Shown one piece after another: positions 33,185 to 41,755 of a stretch of 64,000 bases of DNA. The stretch is from contig NZ_LMCU01000001.1 in the NCBI RefSeq assembly GCF_001424905.1, positions 186,001 to 250,000 of the forward strand. Direction: 5' to 3'. The stretch comes from Leifsonia sp. Root112D2 (GTDB lineage Bacteria > Actinomycetota > Actinomycetes > Actinomycetales > Microbacteriaceae). Below the pieces are notes generated by a model. The model had not been told where the DNA came from and ran no database searches. It saw only the letters and a list, made by a program, of their open reading frames with translations. How positions within the stretch are numbered: the first letter of the stretch is position 1; each line of letters starts with the position of its first letter. The translations under genes were made by a program, and so were the position numbers.

Positions 33185-34366
33185 CTACAGCCGTTCGATG
33201 ATCGTGGCGTTGGCCATGCCGCCGCCCTCGCACATGGTCTGCAGGCCGTAGCGGCCGCCGGTGGCCTCCAGCGTGTTCAGCAGGGTGCCGAGCAGGCGCG
33301 TTCCGGAAGAACCGAGCGCGTGGCCGAGCGCGATGGCTCCCCCACGCGGGTTGAGTCTGGCGGGGTCGGCGTCGAACTCCCGCTGCCAGATGATCGGCAC
33401 GGGCGCGAATGCCTCGTTCACCTCGTAGCTGTCGATGTCGCCGATCGAGAGCCCCGAACGATCCAGGATGCGCCGGGTCGCGGGAATCACGCCGGTGAGC
33501 ATGAGCAGGGGGTCGCTGCCTGTCACGACAAAACTGTGAAAGCGCGCGCGCGGCGTGAGCCCGAGCTGTGCCGCGCGCTCGGCGCTCATGATGAGGGCGG
33601 CGGATGCGCCATCCGTGAGCGGGGAGGAGTTGCCGGGCGTGATCTGCCAGGTGGCCTCGGGAAAACGCGCCGCGCGCTCCTCACTGTAGAAGGCGGGCTT
33701 GAGACCGGCCAGCGCCTCGACGCTCGTACCAGCGCGGATGGTCTCGTCGACGGTGACGGGGCCGTTTTCGGTGTCAACCGCGACGATCTCGTTCGCGAAG
33801 TCACCGGCTGCCGCCGTGGCCGCGGCACGCTCGTGCGAGAGCGCCGAGAACGCGTCGAGCTCCTCGCGATTCAGGCCCCAGCGCGCGATGATGAGTTCGG
33901 CGGAGATGCCCTGGTCGACGAGGCCGTCAGGGTAACGCTCGTCGAGCATGCGACCGCCCGTCTTCTTGCCGGCCGCGTTGGAGAGAATCGGAACCCGGCT
34001 CATCGATTCGACACCACCGGCAATCACGATGTCATATGCGCCGGCCATCACGCCCTGCGCGGCGAAGGAGGCGGCCTGCTGGCTGGAGCCGCACTGCCGG
34101 TCGATCGTGACGGCGGGCACCGAGTCGGGGAATCCGGCGGAGAGCAGGGCCGTGCGCGTGATGTTGGTGGACTGCTCACCGATCTGGGTGACGCATCCGC
34201 CTATCACGTCGTCAACCTGGCCCGGGTCGATGCCGTTGCGCTCGACGAGCTGCTTCAGCACGCCCGCGAACAGGTCGGCCGGATGCACGCCCGAGAGCGC
34301 ACCGCCCTGCTTGCCGCGCCCGCTCGGGGTGCGCACGATGTCGACGATGACAGCTTCGGTGCTCAT
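33185..34366 (-). CDS. Acetyl-CoA C-acyltransferase (thiolase)
   Basis: 393 residues, the standard thiolase length. The nucleophile C92 lies in DRQCGSSQQA. The His in GGAIALGHALGSSGTR and the second Cys in CEGGGMANATI complete the active site. It cleaves 3-ketoacyl-CoA to acetyl-CoA or runs in reverse. It is the first gene of the pair with the SDR dehydrogenase and lies 27 bases after the amino-acid transporter ATPase gene, possibly in the same transcript. Confidence 0.93.
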   Translation of the reverse strand: MSTEAVIVDIVRTPSGRGKQGGALSGVHPADLFAGVLKQLVERNGIDPGQVDDVIGGCVTQIGEQSTNITRTALLSAGFPDSVPAVTIDRQCGSSQQAASFAAQGVMAGAYDIVIAGGVESMSRVPILSNAAGKKTGGRMLDERYPDGLVDQGISAELIIARWGLNREELDAFSALSHERAAATAAAGDFANEIVAVDTENGPVTVDETIRAGTSVEALAGLKPAFYSEERAARFPEATWQITPGNSSPLTDGASAALIMSAERAAQLGLTPRARFHSFVVTGSDPLLMLTGVIPATRRILDRSGLSIGDIDSYEVNEAFAPVPIIWQREFDADPARLNPRGGAIALGHALGSSGTRLLGTLLNTLEATGGRYGLQTMCEGGGMANATIIERL

Positions 34367-34393
34367 ACCTCCACGCTACCTCGCTGCGTCGAT

Positions 34394-35122
34394 TCAGAGC
34401 ACCTTGGCCAGGAAGTCCTGCAGGCGGGGCTGCTGCGAGTGGTTGAATATCTCGTCGGGCGTGCCTTGCTCGCAGATCACCCCGTCGGCCATGAAGATCA
34501 CTCGGTCGGAGACCTCGCGCGCGAAACCCATCTCGTGCGTGACCACCACCATGGTCATGCCCTCCTGCGCCAGATCCTTGATGACCTGCAGAACCTCGCC
34601 GACCATCTCCGGGTCGAGTGCGCTGGTGGCCTCGTCGAAGAGCATGATGCTGGGGTTCATCGCCAGGGAGCGCGCGATGGCGACCCGCTGTTTCTGGCCG
34701 CCGGAGAGCGACGCGGGTCGCGCATCCGCCTTCTCCTCCAGGCCCACGCGCTTGAGCAGATCCATAGCCGTCTGGCGGGCCTGCGCCTTGCTCTGCTTCT
34801 TCGACTCGACCGGCGCGAGCATGATGTTCTCGATGGCGGTCATGTGCGGAAACAGGTTGAAGTGCTGAAAGACCATGCCGATGTGCTGCCGCACCTGGTT
34901 GAGGTCTACCTTGGGGTCGGTCAGGTCGAAGCCGTCGATCGTGACCTGGCCCTCGGTGATGTCTTCGAGCTTATTGAGACAGCGCAGAAAGGTTGACTTG
35001 CCCGATCCGGATGGCCCGATGACGCACACCACCTCACCCTCGGCAACCTCAACGTCGATGCCCTTCAGCACCTCATTGCCCGCGAAGGACTTCTTCAGGC
35101 CCGTGACGGCGATCTTGCTCAT
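34394..35122 (-). CDS. Polar amino acid ABC transporter, ATP-binding subunit
   Basis: 242 residues of the GlnQ type. Walker A GPSGSGKST, Q-loop MVFQHFNLFPHM, signature LSGGQKQRVAIARSL, Walker B IMLFDEATSALDPE and the H-loop VTHEM are complete. It powers uptake by the fused binding protein-permease encoded just upstream, with which it overlaps by ATGA. Confidence 0.94.
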   Translation of the reverse strand: MSKIAVTGLKKSFAGNEVLKGIDVEVAEGEVVCVIGPSGSGKSTFLRCLNKLEDITEGQVTIDGFDLTDPKVDLNQVRQHIGMVFQHFNLFPHMTAIENIMLAPVESKKQSKAQARQTAMDLLKRVGLEEKADARPASLSGGQKQRVAIARSLAMNPSIMLFDEATSALDPEMVGEVLQVIKDLAQEGMTMVVVTHEMGFAREVSDRVIFMADGVICEQGTPDEIFNHSQQPRLQDFLAKVL

Positions 35123-36660
35123 TTGTTGAACTTCCTGTCGAGAAGATTGGACAGCTGGGTCAGCAGCATGATGACGATGAAGTACAGCGCGGCCACGATC
35201 AGCAACGTCTCACCGGTACGGAAGTTGGATGCGTAGATCTGCTGGCCCTGATAGGTGAGCTCCGCGAAGCCGATGACGGCCAAAAGCGAGGTGTCCTTGA
35301 GGGTGATCACGAACTGGTTGATGAAGGTCGGCGTCATGATCTTGACGGCCTGCGGTATGACCACCCGCCGCATCGAGGTGGCGTAGCTGAGCCCCAGACT
35401 GCGGCTCGCCTCCAACTGGCCGGGGTCGACCGACTGGATGCCGCCGCGAATGATCTCGGTCATGTATGCGCCGGCGTTCAGGCTCAGCGTGAGCACGCCG
35501 GCCGTGAGCACATCGATGGGGATGCCGGTCATCTGCGGCAGGCCGAAGTAGAAGAAGAAGGCCTGCACCAGCAGCGGCGTTCCGCGGAAGATCGCCACGT
35601 AGGTGGTGGCGATGCCGCGCAGCACGATGTTCTTGCTGATCTTGAAGAAGGCGAAGATCACACCCAGAATCAGGGCGAAGATCAGCGAGAGCACCGTGGC
35701 GAACAGGGTGAGCCCGAGGCCCTTCATGAGGGCGGGGAAGCTGTTGGCCAGCAGCGTGAAGAAGCTGGAGTTGGCGGTGGTCTCGCCAGGAGCCTTGAGG
35801 TACTTGTCGAGAATCTTCTGGTACTGGCCGTTGCTCTTCAGGTCGGAGAGGCCGGTGTTGAATGCGGCGAGCAGCTCGGCGTTCTGCCCCTTATTCACGG
35901 CGAAGCCGTACGAGCTGCCTTGCTCCTTCTTGGTGACGATCTTCAGCCCGTTGTTCTGGCTGACTCCGTAGGCGAGCACGGGATAATCGTCGAAGACCGC
36001 CACCGAGTTGCCGGCCTTCACGTCGTCGTACATGGTGGCCGAGTCTGCGAGCGCCTTCACGGTGAAGCCGTATTTGCCCTTGATCGAGTTGGCGAAGGTT
36101 TCGCCCTCGGTGCCGCGCTTGACCGCGACGGTCTTACCCTTGAGGTCGGCATAGCTCTTGACGTCGTTGTTGCTCTTGGCCACCGCCATTTGCACGCCGG
36201 AGTCGAAGTACGGGTCGCTGAAGTCGAAGATCTTCTTGCGCTCGTCGGTGATGGACATGCCGGCTATCACACCGTCGACCTGGTTCGACTGCAGCGCCTG
36301 CAGGGCCGCATCGAATCCGAGCGACTTGATCGACACCGAGAAGCCCTGTTCTTTGGCGATGGCACGAATGAGATCCATGTCGATGCCGACCAGGTTGCCG
36401 CTGCCGTCGTGGAATTCGAAGGGCGCGAACGTCGTGTCGGTGCCGATCGTGAACGTCTTGCCCTTGACATCCGCTGCAGCCAGTTGCTGCGCACCGGATG
36501 CCTGCTGCGTTCCGGATGCCGCTGCCGCCCCCGCCGGCGCGACGGCCGCCGAAGCTGCGCTGACGCCGCCGAACAACGAGAGTGCGGTCATCAGGGCGAT
36601 GGCTGCGGGAACCATCCTTCGTCTTCTCGAACGATGATTCGTATGCACGGTGAAAACCAT
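35119..36660 (-). CDS. Polar amino acid ABC transporter, fused binding protein and permease
   Basis: 513 residues. A signal peptide with an Arg-rich start (HRSRRRRMVPAAIALMTALSLFGG) is followed by an Ala-rich linker. A family 3 solute-binding domain covers about 65-280 (GKTFTIGTDTTFAPFEFHDGSGN). A BPD_transp_1 permease covers about 300-500, including the EAA-type loop ASRSLGLSYATSMRRVVIPQA. Fusion of receptor and channel is known for GlnP-like systems. I chose the ATG at 36660; a longer reading begins in a short tandem repeat (TGTTGGACC), and a shorter one at 36615 is also possible. The substrate is probably glutamine, glutamate or a related amino acid. Confidence 0.9.
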   Translation of the reverse strand: MVFTVHTNHRSRRRRMVPAAIALMTALSLFGGVSAASAAVAPAGAAAASGTQQASGAQQLAAADVKGKTFTIGTDTTFAPFEFHDGSGNLVGIDMDLIRAIAKEQGFSVSIKSLGFDAALQALQSNQVDGVIAGMSITDERKKIFDFSDPYFDSGVQMAVAKSNNDVKSYADLKGKTVAVKRGTEGETFANSIKGKYGFTVKALADSATMYDDVKAGNSVAVFDDYPVLAYGVSQNNGLKIVTKKEQGSSYGFAVNKGQNAELLAAFNTGLSDLKSNGQYQKILDKYLKAPGETTANSSFFTLLANSFPALMKGLGLTLFATVLSLIFALILGVIFAFFKISKNIVLRGIATTYVAIFRGTPLLVQAFFFYFGLPQMTGIPIDVLTAGVLTLSLNAGAYMTEIIRGGIQSVDPGQLEASRSLGLSYATSMRRVVIPQAVKIMTPTFINQFVITLKDTSLLAVIGFAELTYQGQQIYASNFRTGETLLIVAALYFIVIMLLTQLSNLLDRKFNK

Positions 36661-36793
36661 TCCTGTTGGGACGGCAGCTATGCCGGCCGGTGCCTTGCGA
36701 CCTGTTGGACCTGTTGGACCTATTGCGATAAACATCTACACGGTACACACCCCTCGCCGATCGTGTCTGCTTTTGCCCCGGCAGGTTTGCAGC

Positions 36794-37459
36794 TCACGGC
36801 TGCACCTCGATGCCGAGCTGGGCGGCGAGCAGGGTGGCGAGCTCGGCCAGTTGCAGCTCGGTGACGGTGGCCCCGCGCAGGCTGTCCACGCCGCGCACGC
36901 CGCGCAGATCTGCCCCGCGCAGGTCGGCATGCTCGAGGGTCGCACGGGTGACGTCGAGCATGCGCACGCTCGTGTCGGCGAAGGCGAGCCGGGTGATCGT
37001 GGCGCCGCCGACATCCAGCTCGTCGATGGCGCAATCGGTGAACAGGATGTCGCTCAGCACGGCCCCGCGCAGATTGAGGTAGCCGATCTTGCAGTGGCTG
37101 AAGTGCACCGACTGCAGGCTGGCGTCGTAGAGTTCGCCCGAGCCGATGCGGGAGCGTTCGATGACGACATCGCGCCAGCTGGAGCGTGAGGCGCGCAGCA
37201 CGGGCGCGTTCATGCCGCTCAGCGTTGAGTCGAAGAAGCGCGCGCCGCGCAGACTCGCATCGTCAAGACTGACGTCCACGAACTCGCATTCGCCGAACTT
37301 GGCGCCGGAGAGATCGCGGTCGCTCGCGTCAATGCCGGTGAAGCGCTCGCCGACGACATCCGCATCGACGGCGAGTGCTGCCGCATCACCGTCGCCCAGA
37401 CCTGCGAGCCGCGGTCGTTCGATGCGAGGTGCCTGGAGCCTTGTTGTCTTCGATGCCAC
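36794..37459 (-). CDS. Pentapeptide repeat protein
   Basis: 221 residues from a GTG with GAGG 7 bases upstream. From about residue 45 to 190 it consists of A(D/N)LxX-like pentapeptides (for example DLSGAKFGECEFVDVSLDDASLRGARF and ATLEHADLRGADLRGV), which fold into a right-handed quadrilateral helix. Relatives include gyrase-protecting proteins, but there is no direct sign of that role. The first ATG-like reading at 37507 overlaps the palindrome at 37494 and is less likely. Confidence 0.88.
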   Translation of the reverse strand: MASKTTRLQAPRIERPRLAGLGDGDAAALAVDADVVGERFTGIDASDRDLSGAKFGECEFVDVSLDDASLRGARFFDSTLSGMNAPVLRASRSSWRDVVIERSRIGSGELYDASLQSVHFSHCKIGYLNLRGAVLSDILFTDCAIDELDVGGATITRLAFADTSVRMLDVTRATLEHADLRGADLRGVRGVDSLRGATVTELQLAELATLLAAQLGIEVQP

Positions 37460-37493
37460 ACCCCATCCTCGCAGCCCCCACCGACACCGCCAC

Positions 37494-37589
37494 GTGTGAA
37501 CCCACAACGACGGAGAATGTGCCCCTGCGGTGAGATTTCAGTACCGGATGCGACGCTCAGCCCGATTTCTCCGTCGTTGTGGGTCAAAC
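37494..37589. repeat. Isolated long palindrome with CGTCGTTGTGGGT arms
   Basis: Perfect 18-bp arms at 37500-37517 and 37567-37584, extendable to about 23 bp with one mismatch, around a 49-base interior. A 15-base match to one arm lies at 15612-15626. It follows pncA and precedes the pentapeptide gene on the minus strand, so it could also act as a terminator. Confidence 0.85.
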
Positions 37590-37617
37590 CGAGGGGTGTC
37601 TGGGGTGGCGGAGCGGA

Positions 37618-38202
37618 TCAGCGGGGCGCTGTGAGAAGGGTGGCGCCCGCGTGGCCGAGTTCCAGAAGCGCGGCCGCGCTCGATTCCGGCGCAACACCGG
37701 CGACGAGATCGGTGAGCACACGCACACGCAGCCCGTGGTTGAGCGCATCGAGAGCGGATGCCCGCACACAGTAATCCGTGGCGATACCGACCACGTCGAC
37801 GTCGGTCACGCCGTGCTCGTCGAGCAGATTGTGTAGCGAGGAACCCGACGGGGTGTGCCCCTCGAAAATGGAATACGCCGGAACGCCCTGGCCCTTACGC
37901 AGGTGGAAGCCGACCGCGGAGGTGTCGAAGGCCGGATGGTATTCGGCGCCGTGGGTGCCGGCCACGCAGTGAACCGGCCAGGTGCTGACGAAGTCGGGGG
38001 CGGCATCCGTCGCGAAGTGACCGCCGTTGTCGGTGTCGGCGTCATGCCAGTCCCGCGAGGCGAAGATCGTGTCGTAGTCGCTGCGGTGCTGGCGCAGAAG
38101 ATGCGTGATGCCCTCGGCGACGGATGCTCCGCCCTGCACCCCGAGAGCACCGCCCTCGGTGAAGTCGTTCTGCACGTCGATGATGAACAGTGCCCGTGTC
38201 AT
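37618..38202 (-). CDS. pncA: Nicotinamidase
   Basis: 194 residues of the isochorismatase-like fold. The catalytic triad is visible: Asp in IIDVQNDF, Lys in HLRKGQG and Cys in ATDYCVRA. The metal ligands lie in SRDWHDAD and the following GGHF segment. It hydrolyses nicotinamide to nicotinate for NAD salvage. It is probably monocistronic; the palindrome downstream may end its transcript. Confidence 0.93.
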   Translation of the reverse strand: MTRALFIIDVQNDFTEGGALGVQGGASVAEGITHLLRQHRSDYDTIFASRDWHDADTDNGGHFATDAAPDFVSTWPVHCVAGTHGAEYHPAFDTSAVGFHLRKGQGVPAYSIFEGHTPSGSSLHNLLDEHGVTDVDVVGIATDYCVRASALDALNHGLRVRVLTDLVAGVAPESSAAALLELGHAGATLLTAPR

Positions 38203-38288
38203 GCATCCATCATCGCGCGATTGCGTCGTTGCCGCTGGTGCCGATCGCGCTAGAGCCGTCGGGCCATCACCAAGGCGCTGCGCGGGCG

Positions 38289-39782
38289 TCAGTTGTTGGA
38301 GAGGTTGTCACCGCAGCTGTAGATGCCCGTCGTCAGCGTGTCTATCGCGGTTCTGGCGCTGTCGTTGACCGGGCCGAAGGCATAGATGGCGAAGGTGAGC
38401 GGCGTGCCGTCCTTGGCGTGCACGATGCCGGCCAGCGAGTATCCGGTGTCGACGGACCCGGTCTTGGCATGAACCGCACCGCGCGCTATCGCGTTCGCCC
38501 CCGTGAACCGGCCGTATCCGGATGCGAGAGTGCCCGTCTCGCCCGAGATCGGCAGCCCGTCGTAGACGACACCGAGCCCGCTCTCGCCGTTGAGTACCTT
38601 GATGAACAACTGCGTGAGGAAGGAGGGCGGCACCATGTTCTGGTCGCTGAGGCCGGAGCCATCGGCGACGTGCAGGCCGGTGGTGGGGATGCCGTACCCG
38701 GCCAGCGCCGTCAGCACCCCCTGATTCTCGGCCGCGAAGGTGTTGCCTGCACCCTCCTTGATGGCCACGAGACGCGTGAGCATCTCCATGATCGTGTTGT
38801 CTGAGTCGGTGACCGCCAGCTTGACCAGCGAGGAGACCGGCTGCGATTGCACGGCCGCAAGTTGCGTGGCACCCGCCGGCGTCTTCAACTCGCCCTCGTA
38901 CGTGGCGCCCCCCAGCGCATCCACGAAGGCATTGGCCGCCACCTTCACCGGGTCGCTGCCGCGCTCGGAGTCCATCGCCCGCGGGTTCGCTCGGTCGCCA
39001 TCGACCTGCAGCGCCGTCACGTACGAGCTGCTGCCGTCGACGAAGCGCTCCTCGTTCTCGTTCCAGGTGGGGTGCCAGTACGGCGCACCGAAGAGCGAGG
39101 TGTCGACATACACCTTCGTGATCGGCGTGTCCGGGTAGAGCGACTTCCACTTGGCCGCGGCTGCGTTCGCCAGCGTGCCGATGTGCGCCGCGCCCCTGTA
39201 GAACGGTTCCTGCCCCTCGGGCAGCCGTGACAGGGTCGAGTCGCCACCGCCGACGAGGATGACCGCGCTCGGGTCGGCGGGATCCGTCACCACCGTCGTC
39301 GACACACGATAATCGGGGCCGAGCGCCTTCAGCGCCGCCGCCGAGGTGACCACCTTCATGACGCTGGCCGTCGTGTTGGGCTTGCTGCCGTTGCGGTCGA
39401 AGAGCACCTCGCCGGTCTTGGCGTTGCGCACCTGCGCCTCCATGTTGCCCAGACGCGAGTCCGCGGCGAGCGAGGCGACCGAGCAGGTGCGCAGTCGACT
39501 CGCGGCGGCGACAGGCGCCGGCGTCGGGCGCGGCGTGGCGGTCGGGGTCGGCGTTGCACTCGGCGTCGGCGATGTCGTGCCACGCGTCACGGCGGATGCC
39601 TCGGCCGGCCCGCCGACGGACGCCCCCACCGCAACCGCTCCCGAGCCGAGAATCACAAAGCCTGCACATGCCGCGGCGATCAGCCACGCGGTCTTGTGTC
39701 GACGCAGCGAAACGAGAACACCGGGCGCGGCGGCGCGTGAACGCGCAGCGCGCCTGCTCTCGGGCTCGTCGGGGGTGTGCAT
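38289..39782 (-). CDS. dacB: D-alanyl-D-alanine carboxypeptidase/endopeptidase (PBP4 type)
   Basis: 497 residues. A cytoplasmic N-terminus, one membrane anchor (AWLIAAACAGFVILGSGAVAVGA), and a Thr/Pro-rich linker with TPSATPTPTATPRPTP lead to the S13-family penicillin-binding domain. Catalytic motifs are SVMK (SxxK), SDN (SxN) and KTG in AVHAKTGSV. It trims or cleaves peptidoglycan cross-links outside the membrane. The anchor and linker suggest it stays tethered. Confidence 0.93.
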   Translation of the reverse strand: MHTPDEPESRRAARSRAAAPGVLVSLRRHKTAWLIAAACAGFVILGSGAVAVGASVGGPAEASAVTRGTTSPTPSATPTPTATPRPTPAPVAAASRLRTCSVASLAADSRLGNMEAQVRNAKTGEVLFDRNGSKPNTTASVMKVVTSAAALKALGPDYRVSTTVVTDPADPSAVILVGGGDSTLSRLPEGQEPFYRGAAHIGTLANAAAAKWKSLYPDTPITKVYVDTSLFGAPYWHPTWNENEERFVDGSSSYVTALQVDGDRANPRAMDSERGSDPVKVAANAFVDALGGATYEGELKTPAGATQLAAVQSQPVSSLVKLAVTDSDNTIMEMLTRLVAIKEGAGNTFAAENQGVLTALAGYGIPTTGLHVADGSGLSDQNMVPPSFLTQLFIKVLNGESGLGVVYDGLPISGETGTLASGYGRFTGANAIARGAVHAKTGSVDTGYSLAGIVHAKDGTPLTFAIYAFGPVNDSARTAIDTLTTGIYSCGDNLSNN

Positions 39783-39797
39783 CAGGGCATTTTAGCC

Positions 39798-40793
39798 TCA
39801 GGAAGCTGAAGGTTCCCCGGGGTAGACCAGCCCGATCTGGCGCCGTACCTCATCGAGCGTCTCCATGATGGAGACCGATTCGGCCGGGGAGAGGATCTCG
39901 CTGGCAGTGCTTCCCGCCGCTATGAGACGCTCCGCCTCCTCGGCCTGAAACTGCATTCCGCGGCCCGTGATCTGGCTTTCGAAGCTCTCGGTCACCTCGC
40001 CGGCGCTGTTCAGCACGCGAAAACTCGTCGGCGAATACCAGACGGCGTCGATGTCGATGCGGCCCTCGGTGCCCAGGATGCTGGCCACGTTCGGCCCCTT
40101 GGTGTTGCTGGCGCTGAGGGTCGTCGCGAGCTGCCCATCGGCGTAGCGGAAGAGCGTGGCAACCTGCGCATCCGCCCCGGTTTCGCGAAACGTCGCCGAG
40201 GCCTGCACCGATTGCGGCGTGCCGAAGAGATGCGCCGCGAACGACACGGGATAGATGCCCAGGTCGAGCAGGGCTCCCCCGCCGAGCTCGAGCGCGTTCA
40301 GGCGGTGCGTGGGGTCATCGGTGATCTTCTGGGTGTGGTCGGCCATGAAGGAACGCACCTGGCCGAGCGTGCCCGCCTCGATGATCTCCCGGATGCGCAC
40401 AACATGCGGCAGAAAGCGGGTCCACATCGCCTCGAGCAGAAGAAGATTCTTCTCGGCGGCGAGTTCGACAATGCGGCGAGCCTCATCGGCGTTCAGCGTG
40501 ATCGGCTTCTCGATGAGCACGTGCTTGCCGGCGTTCAGGGCGAGTTCGGCATTCTCCGCGTGGAAGGGGTGCGGAGTGGAGATGTAGACGATGTCGACAT
40601 CGTCGTCGGCGACAAGACCCTCGTAGCTGGAATGGGCCGTGGGGATGCCGAATTCGGCCGCGAAGGCATCCGCGCTCTGCTGTGAGCGCGAGCCGACGGC
40701 CTGCACCGTGTGGCCGTGCTGCACGAGGTCTTTGGTGAAGGCGTGGGCGATGCCCCCTGTTGCGAGAATTCCCCAGCGAATCGTCTCGGACAT
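39798..40793 (-). CDS. Gfo/Idh/MocA-family oxidoreductase
   Basis: 331 residues. The N-terminal Rossmann domain starts IRWGILATGGIAHAF. The EKPIT motif (residues about 95-99) carries the conserved Lys, and LDLGIYPVSFAAHLFG is the family segment with the active-site region. It uses NAD(P) on a sugar or inositol-like substrate that cannot be named. AGGAG lies 7 bases before the ATG. The gene follows the tRNA-Thr gene on the same strand. Confidence 0.9.
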   Translation of the reverse strand: MSETIRWGILATGGIAHAFTKDLVQHGHTVQAVGSRSQQSADAFAAEFGIPTAHSSYEGLVADDDVDIVYISTPHPFHAENAELALNAGKHVLIEKPITLNADEARRIVELAAEKNLLLLEAMWTRFLPHVVRIREIIEAGTLGQVRSFMADHTQKITDDPTHRLNALELGGGALLDLGIYPVSFAAHLFGTPQSVQASATFRETGADAQVATLFRYADGQLATTLSASNTKGPNVASILGTEGRIDIDAVWYSPTSFRVLNSAGEVTESFESQITGRGMQFQAEEAERLIAAGSTASEILSPAESVSIMETLDEVRRQIGLVYPGEPSAS

Positions 40794-40837
40794 GCGTCTC
40801 TCCTGACATCGTCGTGGTCGCGAATCATGGAAATTTG

Positions 40838-40913
40838 TGGAGCCGCCTGTCAGAATCGAACTGACGACCTTCTCATTACGAGTGAGATGCTCTACCAACT
40901 GAGCTAAGGCGGC
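40838..40913 (-). tRNA. tRNA-Thr (CGT anticodon)
   Basis: A 76-nt cloverleaf including an encoded CCA (40838-40840). Acceptor GCCGCCT pairs with AGGCGGC, the T-arm has GTTCGATTC, and the anticodon stem TCTCA/TGAGA holds the loop CTCGTAA with anticodon CGT. Confidence 0.96.
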
Positions 40914-40966
40914 GTGGGCCGTTCTCGAACGAATCGAGTCGACGCACAGCTAGATAGCTTAGCCGA

Positions 40967-41689
40967 TCATTTGCGCGCGGCCGAGCGCACGAAGGATTGC
41001 AGCTGGTCGAAGGATTCGTGCAGGCGCGCGACGAGGGAGTCGCGGCCACCGTGGTCGGCCCAGCACGACCAGGCGTGGCGCATTCCGGCGAACGCGACGA
41101 AGGTGACCAGACGGGCGCGCTGATACAGGGCATCCGCATCATCGGCCAGCGCGGGGTCGTCGATTGCGAGCCGCCGCTGCAGCACCCCGGAAAGCTGCTC
41201 CTCGAACTCGCGCATGCTCGCCATCTTGAGGGCGACGAGTTGCGGGTGATTCTTGAGCAGGGCACGACGACGATCATGAATGTCGGAATCGAGCGCAGGG
41301 CCATGCGCGGCAGCATCGCCGTCGGCCGGGCCATCCGCGTCGAAGCCGCCGACCTCGTCTGCGCCTCCCACTTCGTCGGCCAGCAGGCTCGAGGCGAGAA
41401 GTTCAGCCACTCCGTCGAGAACGCTCTGCCGATCGCCGGCATTCACGAACCGTTCCACGGCGTCGTCGTCGGGCAGTTGCGGCATCTCTCCGACAATCGC
41501 CGCGTCTTTGGTGGGGAAGTAATTGAAGAAGGTGCGAGGCGACACGTTCGCCGCGTGGCTGATCTCCTCGATCGTGACGCCCTCGATGCCACGTTCGGTG
41601 GCCAGATCGATCGCGGCCTTCTGAATGGCCATACGGGTGGCACGGCGCTTGCGCTCGCGCAGTCCCAGTTCCTGGTCGATCACGGTCAT
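40967..41689 (-). CDS. TetR-family transcriptional regulator
   Basis: 240 residues. The N-terminal helix-turn-helix is at about 18-65 (GIEGVTIEEISHAANVSPRTFFNYFPTKDAAI). A long acidic linker around residues 90-125 (ADEVGGADEVGGFDADGPADGDAAAHG) is unusual and comes from a short internal duplication of ADEVGG. The C-terminal ligand domain is helical. No adjacent divergent gene reveals a target; the neighbour downstream is tRNA-Thr. Confidence 0.9.
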   Translation of the reverse strand: MTVIDQELGLRERKRRATRMAIQKAAIDLATERGIEGVTIEEISHAANVSPRTFFNYFPTKDAAIVGEMPQLPDDDAVERFVNAGDRQSVLDGVAELLASSLLADEVGGADEVGGFDADGPADGDAAAHGPALDSDIHDRRRALLKNHPQLVALKMASMREFEEQLSGVLQRRLAIDDPALADDADALYQRARLVTFVAFAGMRHAWSCWADHGGRDSLVARLHESFDQLQSFVRSAARK

Positions 41690-41755
41690 GATTCAATTAT
41701 TGCGGAGACTGCACAAAGCTGCACTCTCACTTCGATGAGTGGCAGCCCAGCGGCC

